55,888 nt of DNA from CAYSNP01 sp964432485. GTDB lineage: Bacteria > Bacillota > Clostridia > Christensenellales > DTU072. Below the pieces are notes generated by a model. It had not been told where the DNA came from. It ran no database searches and worked only from the letters and a program-made list of their open reading frames with translations. Made by a program: the position numbers and the translations under genes. Shown here one piece after another: positions 24,537-33,307 of the stretch. Numbering within the stretch: position 1 is the stretch's first letter; each line of letters begins with the position of its first letter. The stretch spans positions 1 to 55,888 of the forward strand of contig CAYSNP010000009.1 of assembly GCA_964432485.1 (NCBI GenBank), read 5' to 3'.

Positions 24537-25793
24537 ATGATTGATTTAACCCCGCTAAAAGAAAAAGATTTTGATGTTTATCAGGCTTTAGTAGAAGAGT
24601 TAGGCAGGCAGGAAGACCATTTGGAGCTAATTGCAAGCGAGAACTTTGTTTCCCCTGCCGTTATGCTAGCGGCGGGCACTCATTTAACCAATAAATATGC
24701 CGAAGGCTATCCATCTAAAAGATTTTATGGCGGTTGCGAGTTTGTAGATAAGATAGAGACTTTAGCCATAGAGCGCGCAAAGCAACTTTTTGGCGCAGAG
24801 CATGCCAATGTGCAACCTCATTGCGGTAGCAGCGCTAACCTGCAAGTTTATTATGCACTGCTAAAACTAGGTGATACCGTTTTGGGTATGGATTTGAATC
24901 ATGGCGGGCATCTTACTCATGGCAGTCCTGCCAGTATTAGCGGCACATATTTTAACTTTGTTCCCTATGGGGTCAGCAAGGCAACGGGCTATATAGATTA
25001 CGATGAGGTGGAGCGGATAGCGGTGCAATGTCAGCCAAAGCTGATAATAGCCGGAGCAAGCGCTTATGCCCGAGAAATTGACTTTGCCCGCTTTAAGGAG
25101 ATATGCGATAAAGTGGGAGCTTTGTTTATGGTAGATATGGCGCATATAGCAGGACTTGTTGCCACAGGTTTGCATTCTAGTCCCATTCCTTACGCAGATG
25201 TAGTTACTTCCACTACACACAAGACGCTAAGAGGCCCTAGGAGCGGTTTGATTTTATGCAAAAGCAAATATCAAAAAGCAATAGACAGAGCGGTATTCCC
25301 CGGTACGCAAGGCGGGCCTTTAATGCATATAATAGCAGCAAAAGCCATTGCCTTTAAGGAAGCGGCAAGCGAGGAGTTTAAGCGTTACTGCGCACAAGTT
25401 GTAGCCAATGCAAAAGCTCTTGCACGCACTTTAATGGATGAGGGTATTAAGCTATTTAGCAGCGGTACTGACAACCATTTAATGCTGCTTGACCTTAGGG
25501 GCACGGGTTGCAGAGGTAAGGAACTTGAGAAAATGCTTGATAGCGTAAATATCACTACCAATAAAAATACAATTCCCTTTGATGACGCTAGCCCATTTGA
25601 CCCTAACGGGCTAAGGCTGGGCACTCCGGGCGTAACCACCAGAGGGATGACGGAAGCACAAATGACAATCATTGGCAAAAGTATAGTTAAAATAATAAAA
25701 TATAAAGATGCGGCAGCATGCGAGGTTAAAGCGGAAGTGGCTAAGCTAACTAATGCTTTTCCCTTGTATAAGCACAGCATTAAGGTAATTTAA
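24537..25793 (+). CDS. glyA: Serine hydroxymethyltransferase
   Basis: 418 aa. Interconverts serine and glycine with tetrahydrofolate and PLP. Blocks: 'LELIASENFVSPAV', 'NKYAEGYPSKRFYGGCEFVD', 'HGGHLTHGSPASISG', PLP lysine in 'VTSTTHKTLRGPRSG' (around residue 230), 'LRLGTPGVTTRGM'. Full length. The stop overlaps the iscS ATG (TTTAATG). Confidence 0.97.
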   Translation: MIDLTPLKEKDFDVYQALVEELGRQEDHLELIASENFVSPAVMLAAGTHLTNKYAEGYPSKRFYGGCEFVDKIETLAIERAKQLFGAEHANVQPHCGSSANLQVYYALLKLGDTVLGMDLNHGGHLTHGSPASISGTYFNFVPYGVSKATGYIDYDEVERIAVQCQPKLIIAGASAYAREIDFARFKEICDKVGALFMVDMAHIAGLVATGLHSSPIPYADVVTSTTHKTLRGPRSGLILCKSKYQKAIDRAVFPGTQGGPLMHIIAAKAIAFKEAASEEFKRYCAQVVANAKALARTLMDEGIKLFSSGTDNHLMLLDLRGTGCRGKELEKMLDSVNITTNKNTIPFDDASPFDPNGLRLGTPGVTTRGMTEAQMTIIGKSIVKIIKYKDAAACEVKAEVAKLTNAFPLYKHSIKVI

Positions 25794-26974
25794 TGAAAGT
25801 ATATTTAGACAATGCGGCAACAACTAAACTTGCTCCCCAAGTGCTGGAAGCTATGATGCCATACTTAACAGACACATTTGGCAATGCCAGCAGCATACAT
25901 GCTTTTGGCAGAGTGACTGCAGGAGCGGTAGCAGAAGCCAGGGCTACTATTGCCAAGCTGATTGGCGCGGACAGCGACGAAATATTTTTTACTTCCGGCG
26001 GTACAGAAAGCGATAATTGGGCGATAAAAGGCGTTGCATTTGCAGAAAAGAATAAAAAAGGGCATATTATTACTACAGAAATAGAGCATCCCGCCCTGCT
26101 GCAAGCTACCAAATGGTTAGAGGGACAGGGTTTTTCGGTAAGTTATGCCAAAATCAATAAGGATGGATTTGTCAGTGTTGAGCAAATTAAGCAGTTGATA
26201 AGGGAGGATACCTTTTTAATTAGCGTTATGTTTGCCAATAATGAAATAGGCACTATTCAGCCCATAGCGGAAATTGGTAAAATTGCAAGCGAGCAAGGTA
26301 TATTATTCCATACTGATGCAGTGCAAGCTATGAGCTCCATACCAATAGATGTTAAAGCAATGAATATTGACCTTCTTTCTATGTCCGCTCACAAATTCAA
26401 CGGACCTAAGGGAATAGGCGCTCTTTATATTAAAAGAGGTATTAAATTAGATTCGTTAGTGGTAGGCGGGCATCAGGAACGCTCCCGCAGAGGCGGAACT
26501 ACCAATACTGCTGGCATAGTTGGTATGGCAAAAGCACTTGAGTTAGCTTGCGCTAATATGGAAGCAAATAATGCAAAGATATTGGGTTTAAGGGACTACT
26601 TTATAGATAGGGTACTTGCAGAAATACCGTATACTTTCCTTAACGGTTCAAGAGAAAATAGGTTGCCTTTTAATGCTAATATAAGTTTTGACTATATTGA
26701 GGGCGAATCCATTTTAATGAGCTTAGATTTGGCAGGAATAGCGGTTAGTTCAGGCTCTGCTTGTTCTTCAGGCGCATTAGAGCCTTCGCATGTTATTCTT
26801 GCCTTGCAAGTGCCAATTGAGCAAGCGCACGGGTCTATCAGATTTACTCTAGGGCACGATACTACTAAGGAAGAGATGGATTACACCATAGAAAAATTAA
26901 AGGAATGCATAGAAAAGTTAAGAGCATGGTCTCCTCTTTTTAATGTGCAATCAGGTAAAGGCTATTATGTATAA
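25793..26974 (+). CDS. iscS: Cysteine desulfurase, IscS/NifS type
   Basis: 393 aa. PLP enzyme that moves sulfur from cysteine to acceptors. PLP lysine K201 in 'SAHKFNGPKG', catalytic C324 in 'SSGSACSSGALEPSHV', plus 'DNAATTKL' and 'FTSGGTESDN'. The long catalytic loop and the next gene (iscU) make it a group I desulfurase for Fe-S clusters and probably tRNA thiolation. Starts one codon after glyA, with only a weak AAGGT site. Confidence 0.95.
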   Translation: MKVYLDNAATTKLAPQVLEAMMPYLTDTFGNASSIHAFGRVTAGAVAEARATIAKLIGADSDEIFFTSGGTESDNWAIKGVAFAEKNKKGHIITTEIEHPALLQATKWLEGQGFSVSYAKINKDGFVSVEQIKQLIREDTFLISVMFANNEIGTIQPIAEIGKIASEQGILFHTDAVQAMSSIPIDVKAMNIDLLSMSAHKFNGPKGIGALYIKRGIKLDSLVVGGHQERSRRGGTTNTAGIVGMAKALELACANMEANNAKILGLRDYFIDRVLAEIPYTFLNGSRENRLPFNANISFDYIEGESILMSLDLAGIAVSSGSACSSGALEPSHVILALQVPIEQAHGSIRFTLGHDTTKEEMDYTIEKLKECIEKLRAWSPLFNVQSGKGYYV

Positions 26975-27341
26975 TGATAAAGTTTTAGAGATTTTTGCCA
27001 ATCCTAAACATATAGGTATTATGGAAGATGCGTCTGCAGAAGGTATTGTAGGCAATGCCAGCTGCGGCGATATAATGAAAGTGTTTCTAAAAATAGAAAA
27101 TGATGTTATAGTAAATGCATCTTTTCAAACATTTGGCTGTACTGCGGCAATAGCTTCAACAGATACCGCTATGGGTATGATTATCGGAAAGACGCTTGAC
27201 GAAGCGCTTGCAATTACCAATGCTGATGTAGTTGAGCAATTAGAAGGTTTGCCGCCTCAAAAGATACATTGTTCTGTAATGGCAGAAGAAGCTGTAAGAG
27301 AAGCTATTGCCAATTACAGGGGGGCGCAAAAAGCAGAATAG
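26967..27341 (+). CDS. iscU: Fe-S cluster scaffold IscU/NifU-N
   Basis: 124 aa. Three cluster cysteines C33 ('NASCGDIM', with D35), C58 ('TFGCTAAIAST') and C102 ('KIHCSVMAEEAV'). The common 'NPxCGD' is 'NASCGD'. The ATG at 26967 overlaps the iscS stop by 8 nt; an upstream in-frame start at 26943 is less likely. Ends the glyA operon; a terminator follows at 27377-27414. Confidence 0.95.
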   Translation: MYNDKVLEIFANPKHIGIMEDASAEGIVGNASCGDIMKVFLKIENDVIVNASFQTFGCTAAIASTDTAMGMIIGKTLDEALAITNADVVEQLEGLPPQKIHCSVMAEEAVREAIANYRGAQKAE

Positions 27342-27369
27342 CAGACAATTCAAAATGGATATTTTAATA

Positions 27370-27398
27370 TTGACCTAAAGCCTCTTTTATGCTAAAAT
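27370..27398 (+). promoter_or_regulatory. Sigma-A promoter of the metallophosphoesterase gene
   Basis: TTGACC (27370-27375), 17-bp spacer, TAAAAT (27393-27398) with extended TGc. Expected +1 near 27405. The spacer and -10 lie within the 5' arm and loop of the terminator hairpin at 27377-27414. Confidence 0.75.
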
Positions 27399-27414
27399 GT
27401 TAAAGAGGTTTTTT
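27377..27414 (+). terminator. Terminator of glyA-iscS-iscU, shared with the next promoter and ribosome site
   Basis: AAAGCCTCTTT (27377-27387) pairs with AAAGAGGTTTT (27402-27412) with one G-U, around a 14-nt loop, followed by Ts. The 3' arm contains the Shine-Dalgarno AAAGAGG of the following gene. Confidence 0.7.
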
Positions 27415-27417
27415 ATT

Positions 27418-28554
27418 ATGAAAAAGAAATGTTTATTTTGCAGAATCCTTAAAGGGATTGGCTATGCCTTGTTTAGCATAGCTACTATAGCGGTAGTGTT
27501 AGCAATAGTGATGACTATACAACCTAAGCAAAACTTAGACCTTATAGCAGCGATACAGCCTGTGGAGCATAGGGAGCTGGAAGTAAAAAAAGACCTGGAA
27601 GGCTATTGGACTATTACCAAACCTGATGATAGCGAACTGGTGGTCTTGCAGCTAACCGATATTCACTTAGGTAACGGTATATTTACTAAAGGCAGAGATA
27701 AACTGGCTATCGAAGCAGTTACAAAGATAGTGAATTATGTTAAGCCTGATTTAATTATTTGCACAGGCGACAATGTCTATCCTATCAATATTCAAGGTGG
27801 CAATGGCAATAATTTAGCATCATTCAAAGTTTTTGCAGGTATGCTTGAGGCCTTTGGCATTCCTTGGGCAGTTACCTTTGGCAATCATGACAGCGAGTTT
27901 TTAAGCCTTTATACCAAACAAGAACTTGGGGAATATTTACTTACGCTTGAACATTGTATTTATGATTTAGGACCGGCAGACATTCATGGAGTAGGCAATT
28001 ATGTAATTAAGGTACTAAATAGCGACGGTACTATTAATAATGCCCTTTTTGTAATAGACTCCAATGCCTATGAGGGCTATAACCCTTGGCATTATGACAA
28101 AATCTATGATGACCAAATTGCTTGGTACGAAGACACCCTAAGAGCAATTTCACCTCCTGAAGCAGATTTAGTACCTTCCCTTGCTTTTTTACATATACCC
28201 TTAAATGAGTTTGCCGATGCTTGGAGCTTGTACAAAGAAGGCTCTGACGAAGTGGAGTTTTTGGGCGGGATAGCAGGAGAACCTAACGAAAAAGTTTGCG
28301 ACCCATATTCCAAAGGCAATATGTTTGAGAAAATGGTAGAGCTGGGCAGCACAAAAGCGGTATTTGTAGGGCATGACCATTATAACAACTGGTCTATTCG
28401 CTATAAAGGTATAGAGCTGTCTTACGGTTACTCTATTGATTATCTTGCTTATCCTGATGCGATAAAAAATACTTTTCAGCGTGGCGGCACTATAATAAAA
28501 ATAGCTGATGACGGCTCTTACAGCGTAGAGAAAAAGTTGCTGATAGATATGTAA
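27418..28554 (+). CDS. Membrane-anchored calcineurin-like metallophosphoesterase
   Basis: 378 aa. Short basic/Cys N-terminus, one membrane helix (about 12-36), then a metallophosphoesterase domain: 'LQLTDIHLG', 'ICTGDNVYP', 'VTFGNHDSE', 'VFVGHDHYNN', which supply the two-metal site. Probably exported and acting on extracellular phosphoesters; substrate unknown. The ATG at 27418 follows AAAGAGG at nine bases; the upstream ATG at 27397 overlaps the -10 and is not used in this reading. Followed by a strong terminator. Confidence 0.88.
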   Translation: MKKKCLFCRILKGIGYALFSIATIAVVLAIVMTIQPKQNLDLIAAIQPVEHRELEVKKDLEGYWTITKPDDSELVVLQLTDIHLGNGIFTKGRDKLAIEAVTKIVNYVKPDLIICTGDNVYPINIQGGNGNNLASFKVFAGMLEAFGIPWAVTFGNHDSEFLSLYTKQELGEYLLTLEHCIYDLGPADIHGVGNYVIKVLNSDGTINNALFVIDSNAYEGYNPWHYDKIYDDQIAWYEDTLRAISPPEADLVPSLAFLHIPLNEFADAWSLYKEGSDEVEFLGGIAGEPNEKVCDPYSKGNMFEKMVELGSTKAVFVGHDHYNNWSIRYKGIELSYGYSIDYLAYPDAIKNTFQRGGTIIKIADDGSYSVEKKLLIDM

Positions 28555-28573
28555 TACAGCTTACAAGATAGTT

Positions 28574-28601
28574 AAAAAGCGGCTTTTTTGCCGCTTTTTT
28601 T
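28574..28601. terminator. Bidirectional rho-independent terminator
   Basis: AAAAAGCGGC (28574-28583), six-T loop, GCCGCTTTTT (28590-28599). T tracts on both strands end the metallophosphoesterase (plus) and the 34-aa ORF (minus). Confidence 0.95.
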
Positions 28602-28704
28602 ACTTTTTTACTTTTTTTATAGCTTCTTTTATGTCTTCGCTTTGCAAAAGCATAGTTGCGCTAATTATCCCCAGGGTTAGCCCTGCCCAGAATCCTTTTT
28701 TCAT
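28600..28704 (-). CDS. 34-aa putative small membrane protein
   Basis: Not previously listed because of its size. ATG at 28704 behind GGAGGG with a good gap, reading MKKGFWAGLTLGIISATM then a charged helix 'EDIKEAIKKVKK', stop directly at the terminator. One short hydrophobic helix and a basic amphipathic tail. The pattern resembles short YtxH-like envelope proteins, but no function is assigned. It follows the GlpQ-like gene by 67 bp on the same strand. Confidence 0.6.
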   Translation of the reverse strand: MKKGFWAGLTLGIISATMLLQSEDIKEAIKKVKK

Positions 28705-28771
28705 ATCAGCCCTCCGTTTGTATTAGTAGTATATACAAAAAGTGCAAGCTAATAATGTAAGATTTTGCAAG

Positions 28772-29521
28772 TTACTCCGTACTTTTTAAGATAAAACCGT
28801 CGGGAGTTATATGTTCAAAAATAATTAGGTCGGCTTTTGCCTCTATTGCAGAAGCCAGCTTTTCATTATCGTTTATAGTCCAAATAGCCAGTTTAATCTT
28901 TTTTTGCTGTACTAATTTTGCAACTCTTTTATATGTAATACCTCTTGCATCATAGGCTAGAAAATGATACTTGCCAAACATATATGACAACCCGGAAATT
29001 GTATAGAAATAAATAAAGTTAAAAAAGGTATTCTTAGGTCTTATTGCAAGCTGGCCTCTGATAAACTCATTGGCATGCTTGTTGTACCATTTAATTGATG
29101 CGGGATTAAAAGATTGAATAAATACCCAATCTTGCTTACCTTTTATCAGCTCGTATGTTGCTTTTTCCAGCTTAAAAGTTAAGAAATTCAAGGACTTTAA
29201 TTCTACCAGCAATCCAACTTTTCCGTCAATTAGCTCTAACAGTTCACTTAGCAGCGGAATATGCTCTCCGTTAGGGAGCAAGTATTCTTCCCCTTTAATA
29301 TCGGCTAAGGTTAACTTAGAAATTTTGCCCTCTTTACCTGTCATTCTTTTAGTATCCGAATCATGAAATACTACAACTGTACCGTCTTTTAACAAGCGCA
29401 CATCAATTTCGATATTGTACCCGTTTTCAATAGCATTGACAAATGCCGCCATAGAGTTTTCCGGCAGCCCCGCATTATGTAGCCCTCTATGCGCTATGGG
29501 GCTTGCTAGTAGCTTATCCAT
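28772..29521 (-). CDS. Glycerophosphodiester phosphodiesterase (GDPD family)
   Basis: 249 aa, cytoplasmic type with no signal peptide. Splits glycerophosphodiesters into glycerol-3-phosphate and an alcohol. Active-site H11-R12, E21-N22, E38-x-D40 and H53 are in 'IAHRGLHNAGLPENS', 'IEIDVRLLKDG' and 'VVFHDSD'; late blocks 'LAIWTINDNEKL' and 'ADLIIFEHITPDGFI'. GGAGGG site. Lies 30 bp after the LUD gene and probably shares its transcript. Confidence 0.93.
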   Translation of the reverse strand: MDKLLASPIAHRGLHNAGLPENSMAAFVNAIENGYNIEIDVRLLKDGTVVVFHDSDTKRMTGKEGKISKLTLADIKGEEYLLPNGEHIPLLSELLELIDGKVGLLVELKSLNFLTFKLEKATYELIKGKQDWVFIQSFNPASIKWYNKHANEFIRGQLAIRPKNTFFNFIYFYTISGLSYMFGKYHFLAYDARGITYKRVAKLVQQKKIKLAIWTINDNEKLASAIEAKADLIIFEHITPDGFILKSTE

Positions 29522-29551
29522 TGCACCCTCCTATGTATTATATAGCTTTAT

Positions 29552-30172
29552 CTAAAAGCCAAGTGATTGATTTATTATTATAACAAAGAATTTTTCAAAA
29601 CTGGTGGGCATTTGGTGCAGAATAACGGTAGCCCTACAGATATTGTCGCTAGAAGGGCAGTCATTGCATAATCCGTTACCTACACAAGGCGTATTGCGTC
29701 CTAATTTTTTAATATTTAGCGGAGCGGCAATATCCCTTACCCTTTGCAAGCCTTGCTCTACGTTTGGCACAATTTTATTTATGCCAGCAATACATATATA
29801 GTTGCAAGTGCCAAATAAGCTCTTTGCCACTCTGTTGCCTCTGCTGTCCACATTAATAATTTCGCCGGTTTCGCTTATAGCATTTGCGCTGGAAGCAAAC
29901 CAAGGAGCGGCATGCATAAGCTCGTATTGTAGCTTTTTTTCTATACCTTCCTTATCCATAAGGCCACGGTGCAGTAAGGTAATATTTTTATCGGACAGCG
30001 CAAGGGAGGAAAGCAGACCTATTTGTTCAACTGTAACACTGCCGCCAAAGCCAAGAACCGCATCTTTTTCAAGCAAATCTTCTACCAAAGCACATGCTTG
30101 CTTGGCATCTTCTACAAAAAAAGGAGTAAATCCTCGTCTTTCCAAATTCTTAATCGTCAATGCTATATCCAT
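29552..30172 (-). CDS. LUD-domain protein (YkgG/LutC-like)
   Basis: 206 aa. LUD (lactate utilisation, DUF162) fold: 'VLGFGGSVTVEQIGLL', 'FASSANAISETGEIINVDSRGNR', 'YICIAGINKIV'. A Cys cluster near the C-terminus ('CVGNGLCNDCPSSDNIC') could bind an Fe-S centre. Stand-alone LUD proteins are common in Clostridia and of unknown role; lutA/lutB partners are absent here. Confidence 0.85.
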   Translation of the reverse strand: MDIALTIKNLERRGFTPFFVEDAKQACALVEDLLEKDAVLGFGGSVTVEQIGLLSSLALSDKNITLLHRGLMDKEGIEKKLQYELMHAAPWFASSANAISETGEIINVDSRGNRVAKSLFGTCNYICIAGINKIVPNVEQGLQRVRDIAAPLNIKKLGRNTPCVGNGLCNDCPSSDNICRATVILHQMPTSFEKFFVIIINQSLGF

Positions 30173-30187
30173 AATACCTTAAACGAT

Positions 30188-30196
30188 ATTATACCA
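30188..30196 (-). promoter_or_regulatory. Extended -10 promoter of the LUD-glpQ-small-ORF operon
   Basis: TATAAT at 30193-30188 preceded by TGg (30196-30194) on the minus strand; no good -35. AAGG lies between it and the ATG at 30172. Confidence 0.6.
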
Positions 30197-30233
30197 TAAA
30201 TTGGCGGCAGATAAAGAGTTTTGTTGAAAATAT

Positions 30234-30262
30234 TTGCTAAAAATGTAAAAATTATATATAAT
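30234..30262 (+). promoter_or_regulatory. Sigma-A promoter of lepA-hemW
   Basis: TTGCTA (30234-30239), 17-bp spacer, TATAAT (30257-30262). Expected +1 near 30269, just before AGGAG (30276-30280) and the ATG at 30285. This rules out the upstream ATG at 30261, which overlaps the -10. Confidence 0.85.
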
Positions 30263-30284
30263 GGACTTGATTTTTAGGAGTTTT

Positions 30285-32087
30285 ATGGAAGACAGAAAAA
30301 AGTATATTAGGAATTTTTGCATAATTGCTCATATTGACCATGGCAAAAGCACGCTGGCTGATAGGATTATGGAGCTTGCGGGAGTTGTTCAGGAAAGGGA
30401 TATTAAAGAACAAATGCTGGACTCTATGGATATTGAGCGAGAGCGAGGCATTACCATAAAGCTCACTCCCGTTAGAATGACATATAACTATCAAGGGCAG
30501 GAGTATACCCTTAATCTTATTGATACCCCCGGGCATGTGGACTTTACTTATGAGGTATCCCGCTCTTTGGCAGCTTGTGAAGGTGCGCTTTTGGTAGTAG
30601 ATGCAACGCAGGGCATTGAAGCGCAAACTTTAACCAATGTATATTTGGCGCTGGATAATAATTTAGAAATTATACCAGTAATAAATAAAATTGACCTTTC
30701 TGCCGCTGAGCCCGATTTAGTAAAGCAGGAAATAGAGGATGTAATAGGACTGCCCGCAGCGGATGCTCCTTGTGTCAGCGCAAAAGCAGGCACTAATGTA
30801 GATCAAGTGTTGGCGCAAATTATTGAAAAGCTGCCCTCGCCGCAAGGTGAGGATACCGCTCCTTTGCGTGCATTGATTTTTGATAGCTTATACGATAACT
30901 ATAAAGGTGCTATTTGCAACATAAGGGTGGTAGACGGCAGTGTGCAAGCAGGCGATGAAATAATTATGATGGCTACAGGCAAAACTTTTGAAGTTTCAGA
31001 AGTAGGGGTATTTAAGCCTAAAATGAGTGCTATAGGCAAGTTGTCCTCCGGGGAAGTCGGCTACATTGCGGCAAGTATAAAGAATGTTAAAGATATAAGG
31101 GTAGGGGATACCGTTACCACAGTTAAGAATAAGGCAACAGAGCCGCTTGTAGGGTATAAAAAGACCTTACCTATGGTGTTTTGCGGGATTTTTCCTGCCG
31201 ACGGTGCAAAGTACAATGATTTAAGGGAAGCACTTGACAAATTAAATCTTAATGATTCTTCCTTAATTTTTGAGCCTGAGTCCTCGCTGGCTTTGGGCTT
31301 TGGGTTTAGATGCGGCTTTTTAGGGCTGCTGCATATGGAAATAATTCAAGAGCGGCTGGAGCGGGAGTTTGACCTCGACCTTATCACCACCGCCCCAAGC
31401 GTATCTTATAGGGTTATCAAAATAGACGGTAAGGTGGTTATTGTAGACAACCCTGCCAACCTGCCGGAAATTGGTGTAATTGAAACGATAGAAGAGCCTA
31501 TTGTTAAGGCCTTTATATATACTCCTCCCGCTTATGTGGGAGCTATTATGGAATTGTGCCAAGACAAGCGGGGCACTTTTATAGATATGGTCTATCTTGA
31601 CACCACTAGGGTAAAGATAGAATATACTATGCCCCTTAGCGAAATTATCTATGATTTTTTTGATGCTCTTAAATCTAAGACAAGAGGTTATGCAAGTTTG
31701 GATTATGAGTTTTCCGGCTATCAAGCGGGCGATTTGGTCAAATTGGATTTTCTGCTAAATGCAGAGGCCTGCGATGCGCTAAGCCTAATAGTGCATAGGG
31801 AGCGAGCTTACAGCAGAGGCAGACAAATTGCCGAAAAGCTAAAGAACGCCATCCCCCGCCAAATGTTTGAAATACCTATACAAGCGGCAATAGGGAGCAA
31901 AGTGATTGCCCGAGAAACTGTAAAAGCACTGCGAAAAGATGTATTGGCAAAATGCTATGGCGGAGATATTACCCGTAAGAAAAAGCTGCTGGAAAAACAA
32001 AAAGAAGGCAAAAAGCGAATGCGCCAAGTGGGAAGCGTGCAGATTCCCAGCGAAGCCTTTATGTCAATACTAAAAATTGATAACTGA
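30285..32087 (+). CDS. lepA: Elongation factor 4 (LepA)
   Basis: 600 aa. Translational GTPase that binds ribosomes and affects elongation and assembly. G1 'AHIDHGKSTL', G3 'DTPGHVDF', G4 'NKIDL', domain II, EF-G-like domains III and V, and the LepA-specific C-terminal domain ending in 'GSVQIPSEAFMSILK'. Start chosen at the ATG after AGGAG, which lies downstream of the predicted +1. Confidence 0.97.
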   Translation: MEDRKKYIRNFCIIAHIDHGKSTLADRIMELAGVVQERDIKEQMLDSMDIERERGITIKLTPVRMTYNYQGQEYTLNLIDTPGHVDFTYEVSRSLAACEGALLVVDATQGIEAQTLTNVYLALDNNLEIIPVINKIDLSAAEPDLVKQEIEDVIGLPAADAPCVSAKAGTNVDQVLAQIIEKLPSPQGEDTAPLRALIFDSLYDNYKGAICNIRVVDGSVQAGDEIIMMATGKTFEVSEVGVFKPKMSAIGKLSSGEVGYIAASIKNVKDIRVGDTVTTVKNKATEPLVGYKKTLPMVFCGIFPADGAKYNDLREALDKLNLNDSSLIFEPESSLALGFGFRCGFLGLLHMEIIQERLEREFDLDLITTAPSVSYRVIKIDGKVVIVDNPANLPEIGVIETIEEPIVKAFIYTPPAYVGAIMELCQDKRGTFIDMVYLDTTRVKIEYTMPLSEIIYDFFDALKSKTRGYASLDYEFSGYQAGDLVKLDFLLNAEACDALSLIVHRERAYSRGRQIAEKLKNAIPRQMFEIPIQAAIGSKVIARETVKALRKDVLAKCYGGDITRKKKLLEKQKEGKKRMRQVGSVQIPSEAFMSILKIDN

Positions 32088-32088
32088 T

Positions 32089-33213
32089 ATGAATAGGGGC
32101 ATATATATTCATATACCTTTTTGCAGTAGCAAATGCCCTTATTGTGATTTTTATTCCATAGTTACAACTAAAGAGGTTATGACAAGGTATATTGACGCTT
32201 GTATTAAAGAAATGCAAGCCAGCCCTTTGCAAGGCTCTTTTATTGATACCGTATATATTGGCGGCGGCACTCCTTCTTTGCTACCCATAAAGCTGCTGAA
32301 AAAGTTAATTGATGCAATTTTTTCCAATTTTGCAGTAAAAGCGCAAGAGATAACCATAGAAGTCAACCCTTGCTCCGCCCAAAATATTGCAGCCTATGCA
32401 GAATTGGGGATAAATAGATTGAGTATAGGGGTTCAATCGCTAAATAATCAAGTGTTGGCAGGATTAGGTAGAAGGCATACTGCCAAAGAGGCGCTGGGTG
32501 TCCTAGAAAGAGCAAGCGCTGTATATAAAAATATTAGTTGTGACTTAATGCTAGCTGTGCCATATCAGCAAGAAAAAGATATAATCAATGATATCAATAT
32601 TTTAAGCGACTATTCCGCTCATATTTCTGCTTACTTGCTAAAGTGCGAGCAAGGCACATCTATGTATACTTGGATTAAAGAAGGGCGGTATACAAATGCT
32701 ATTGCTGACGAGGAGCAAGCTGCGGATTATTATTTGTTAGCTGTAAACGAATTAGCACAAAAAGGGCTTGCAAGGTACGAAACCAGCAACTTTGCCTTAC
32801 CCGGATTTGAAAGCAAGCATAACTTAAAGTATTGGCAAGGCAAAGAATACCTTGGAATAGGCGCAGGTGCACATTCTTATACGCAAGGCAAGCGCTATTG
32901 CATTGAGCCTGATATTTGCCGATATATCGAGCAGACAGAAGCAGGCAAAGACCCCAGAATACTGCTTGAGGAGCTGGATAGGCAAGCGTTAATAAAGGAA
33001 AGGATAATGTTATCTTTGCGGTTGGCGCAAGGGTTGGACATAGCGGCATTTGCAAAAGATTTTGATATAGATTTTTTAAGTTTTTATAAAAAAGCAATTG
33101 AAAAGTGCAAAAAATTGCTGCAAATAAAAGACAATTTTCTTGCCTTAAATCAGCAAGGTTTTTTATTGCAAAATGCTGTAATTGCAGAGTTTTTAGATAT
33201 TAGCCCAGCATAA
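32089..33213 (+). CDS. hemW: Radical SAM heme chaperone HemW
   Basis: 374 aa. Radical SAM cluster C12-x3-C16-x2-C19 ('PFCSSKCPYC'), 'YIGGGTPSLL', 'GVQSLN', and the HemW-type 'KHNLKYWQGKEYLGIGAGAHS', which separates it from coproporphyrinogen oxidase HemN. C-terminal wheel domain shortened to about 60 residues. The ATG at 32089 directly follows the lepA stop; no ribosome site of its own is seen, so translational coupling is likely. Confidence 0.94.
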   Translation: MNRGIYIHIPFCSSKCPYCDFYSIVTTKEVMTRYIDACIKEMQASPLQGSFIDTVYIGGGTPSLLPIKLLKKLIDAIFSNFAVKAQEITIEVNPCSAQNIAAYAELGINRLSIGVQSLNNQVLAGLGRRHTAKEALGVLERASAVYKNISCDLMLAVPYQQEKDIINDINILSDYSAHISAYLLKCEQGTSMYTWIKEGRYTNAIADEEQAADYYLLAVNELAQKGLARYETSNFALPGFESKHNLKYWQGKEYLGIGAGAHSYTQGKRYCIEPDICRYIEQTEAGKDPRILLEELDRQALIKERIMLSLRLAQGLDIAAFAKDFDIDFLSFYKKAIEKCKKLLQIKDNFLALNQQGFLLQNAVIAEFLDISPA

Positions 33214-33246
33214 TTATTTTAAGCCTAAAATAATAAAGTTTTTTGA
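33213..33246 (+). terminator. AT-rich terminator after hemW
   Basis: ATTATTTTA (33213-33221), loop AGCC, TAAAATAAT (33226-33234), then AAAG and a six-T tract. Weak stem, so read-through into hrcA is possible. Confidence 0.65.
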
Positions 33247-33275
33247 AAATTGTTCCATATTTGTGTATAAATTGT

Positions 33276-33303
33276 TTGACAATGAATAAAATAGTGATAT
33301 AAT
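33276..33303 (+). promoter_or_regulatory. Sigma-A promoter of the hrcA heat-shock operon
   Basis: TTGACA (33276-33281), 16-bp spacer, TATAAT (33298-33303), with extended TGa: a near-consensus strong promoter. Expected +1 near 33310, at the left edge of the CIRCE operator. Confidence 0.92.
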
Positions 33304-33307
33304 AAAA

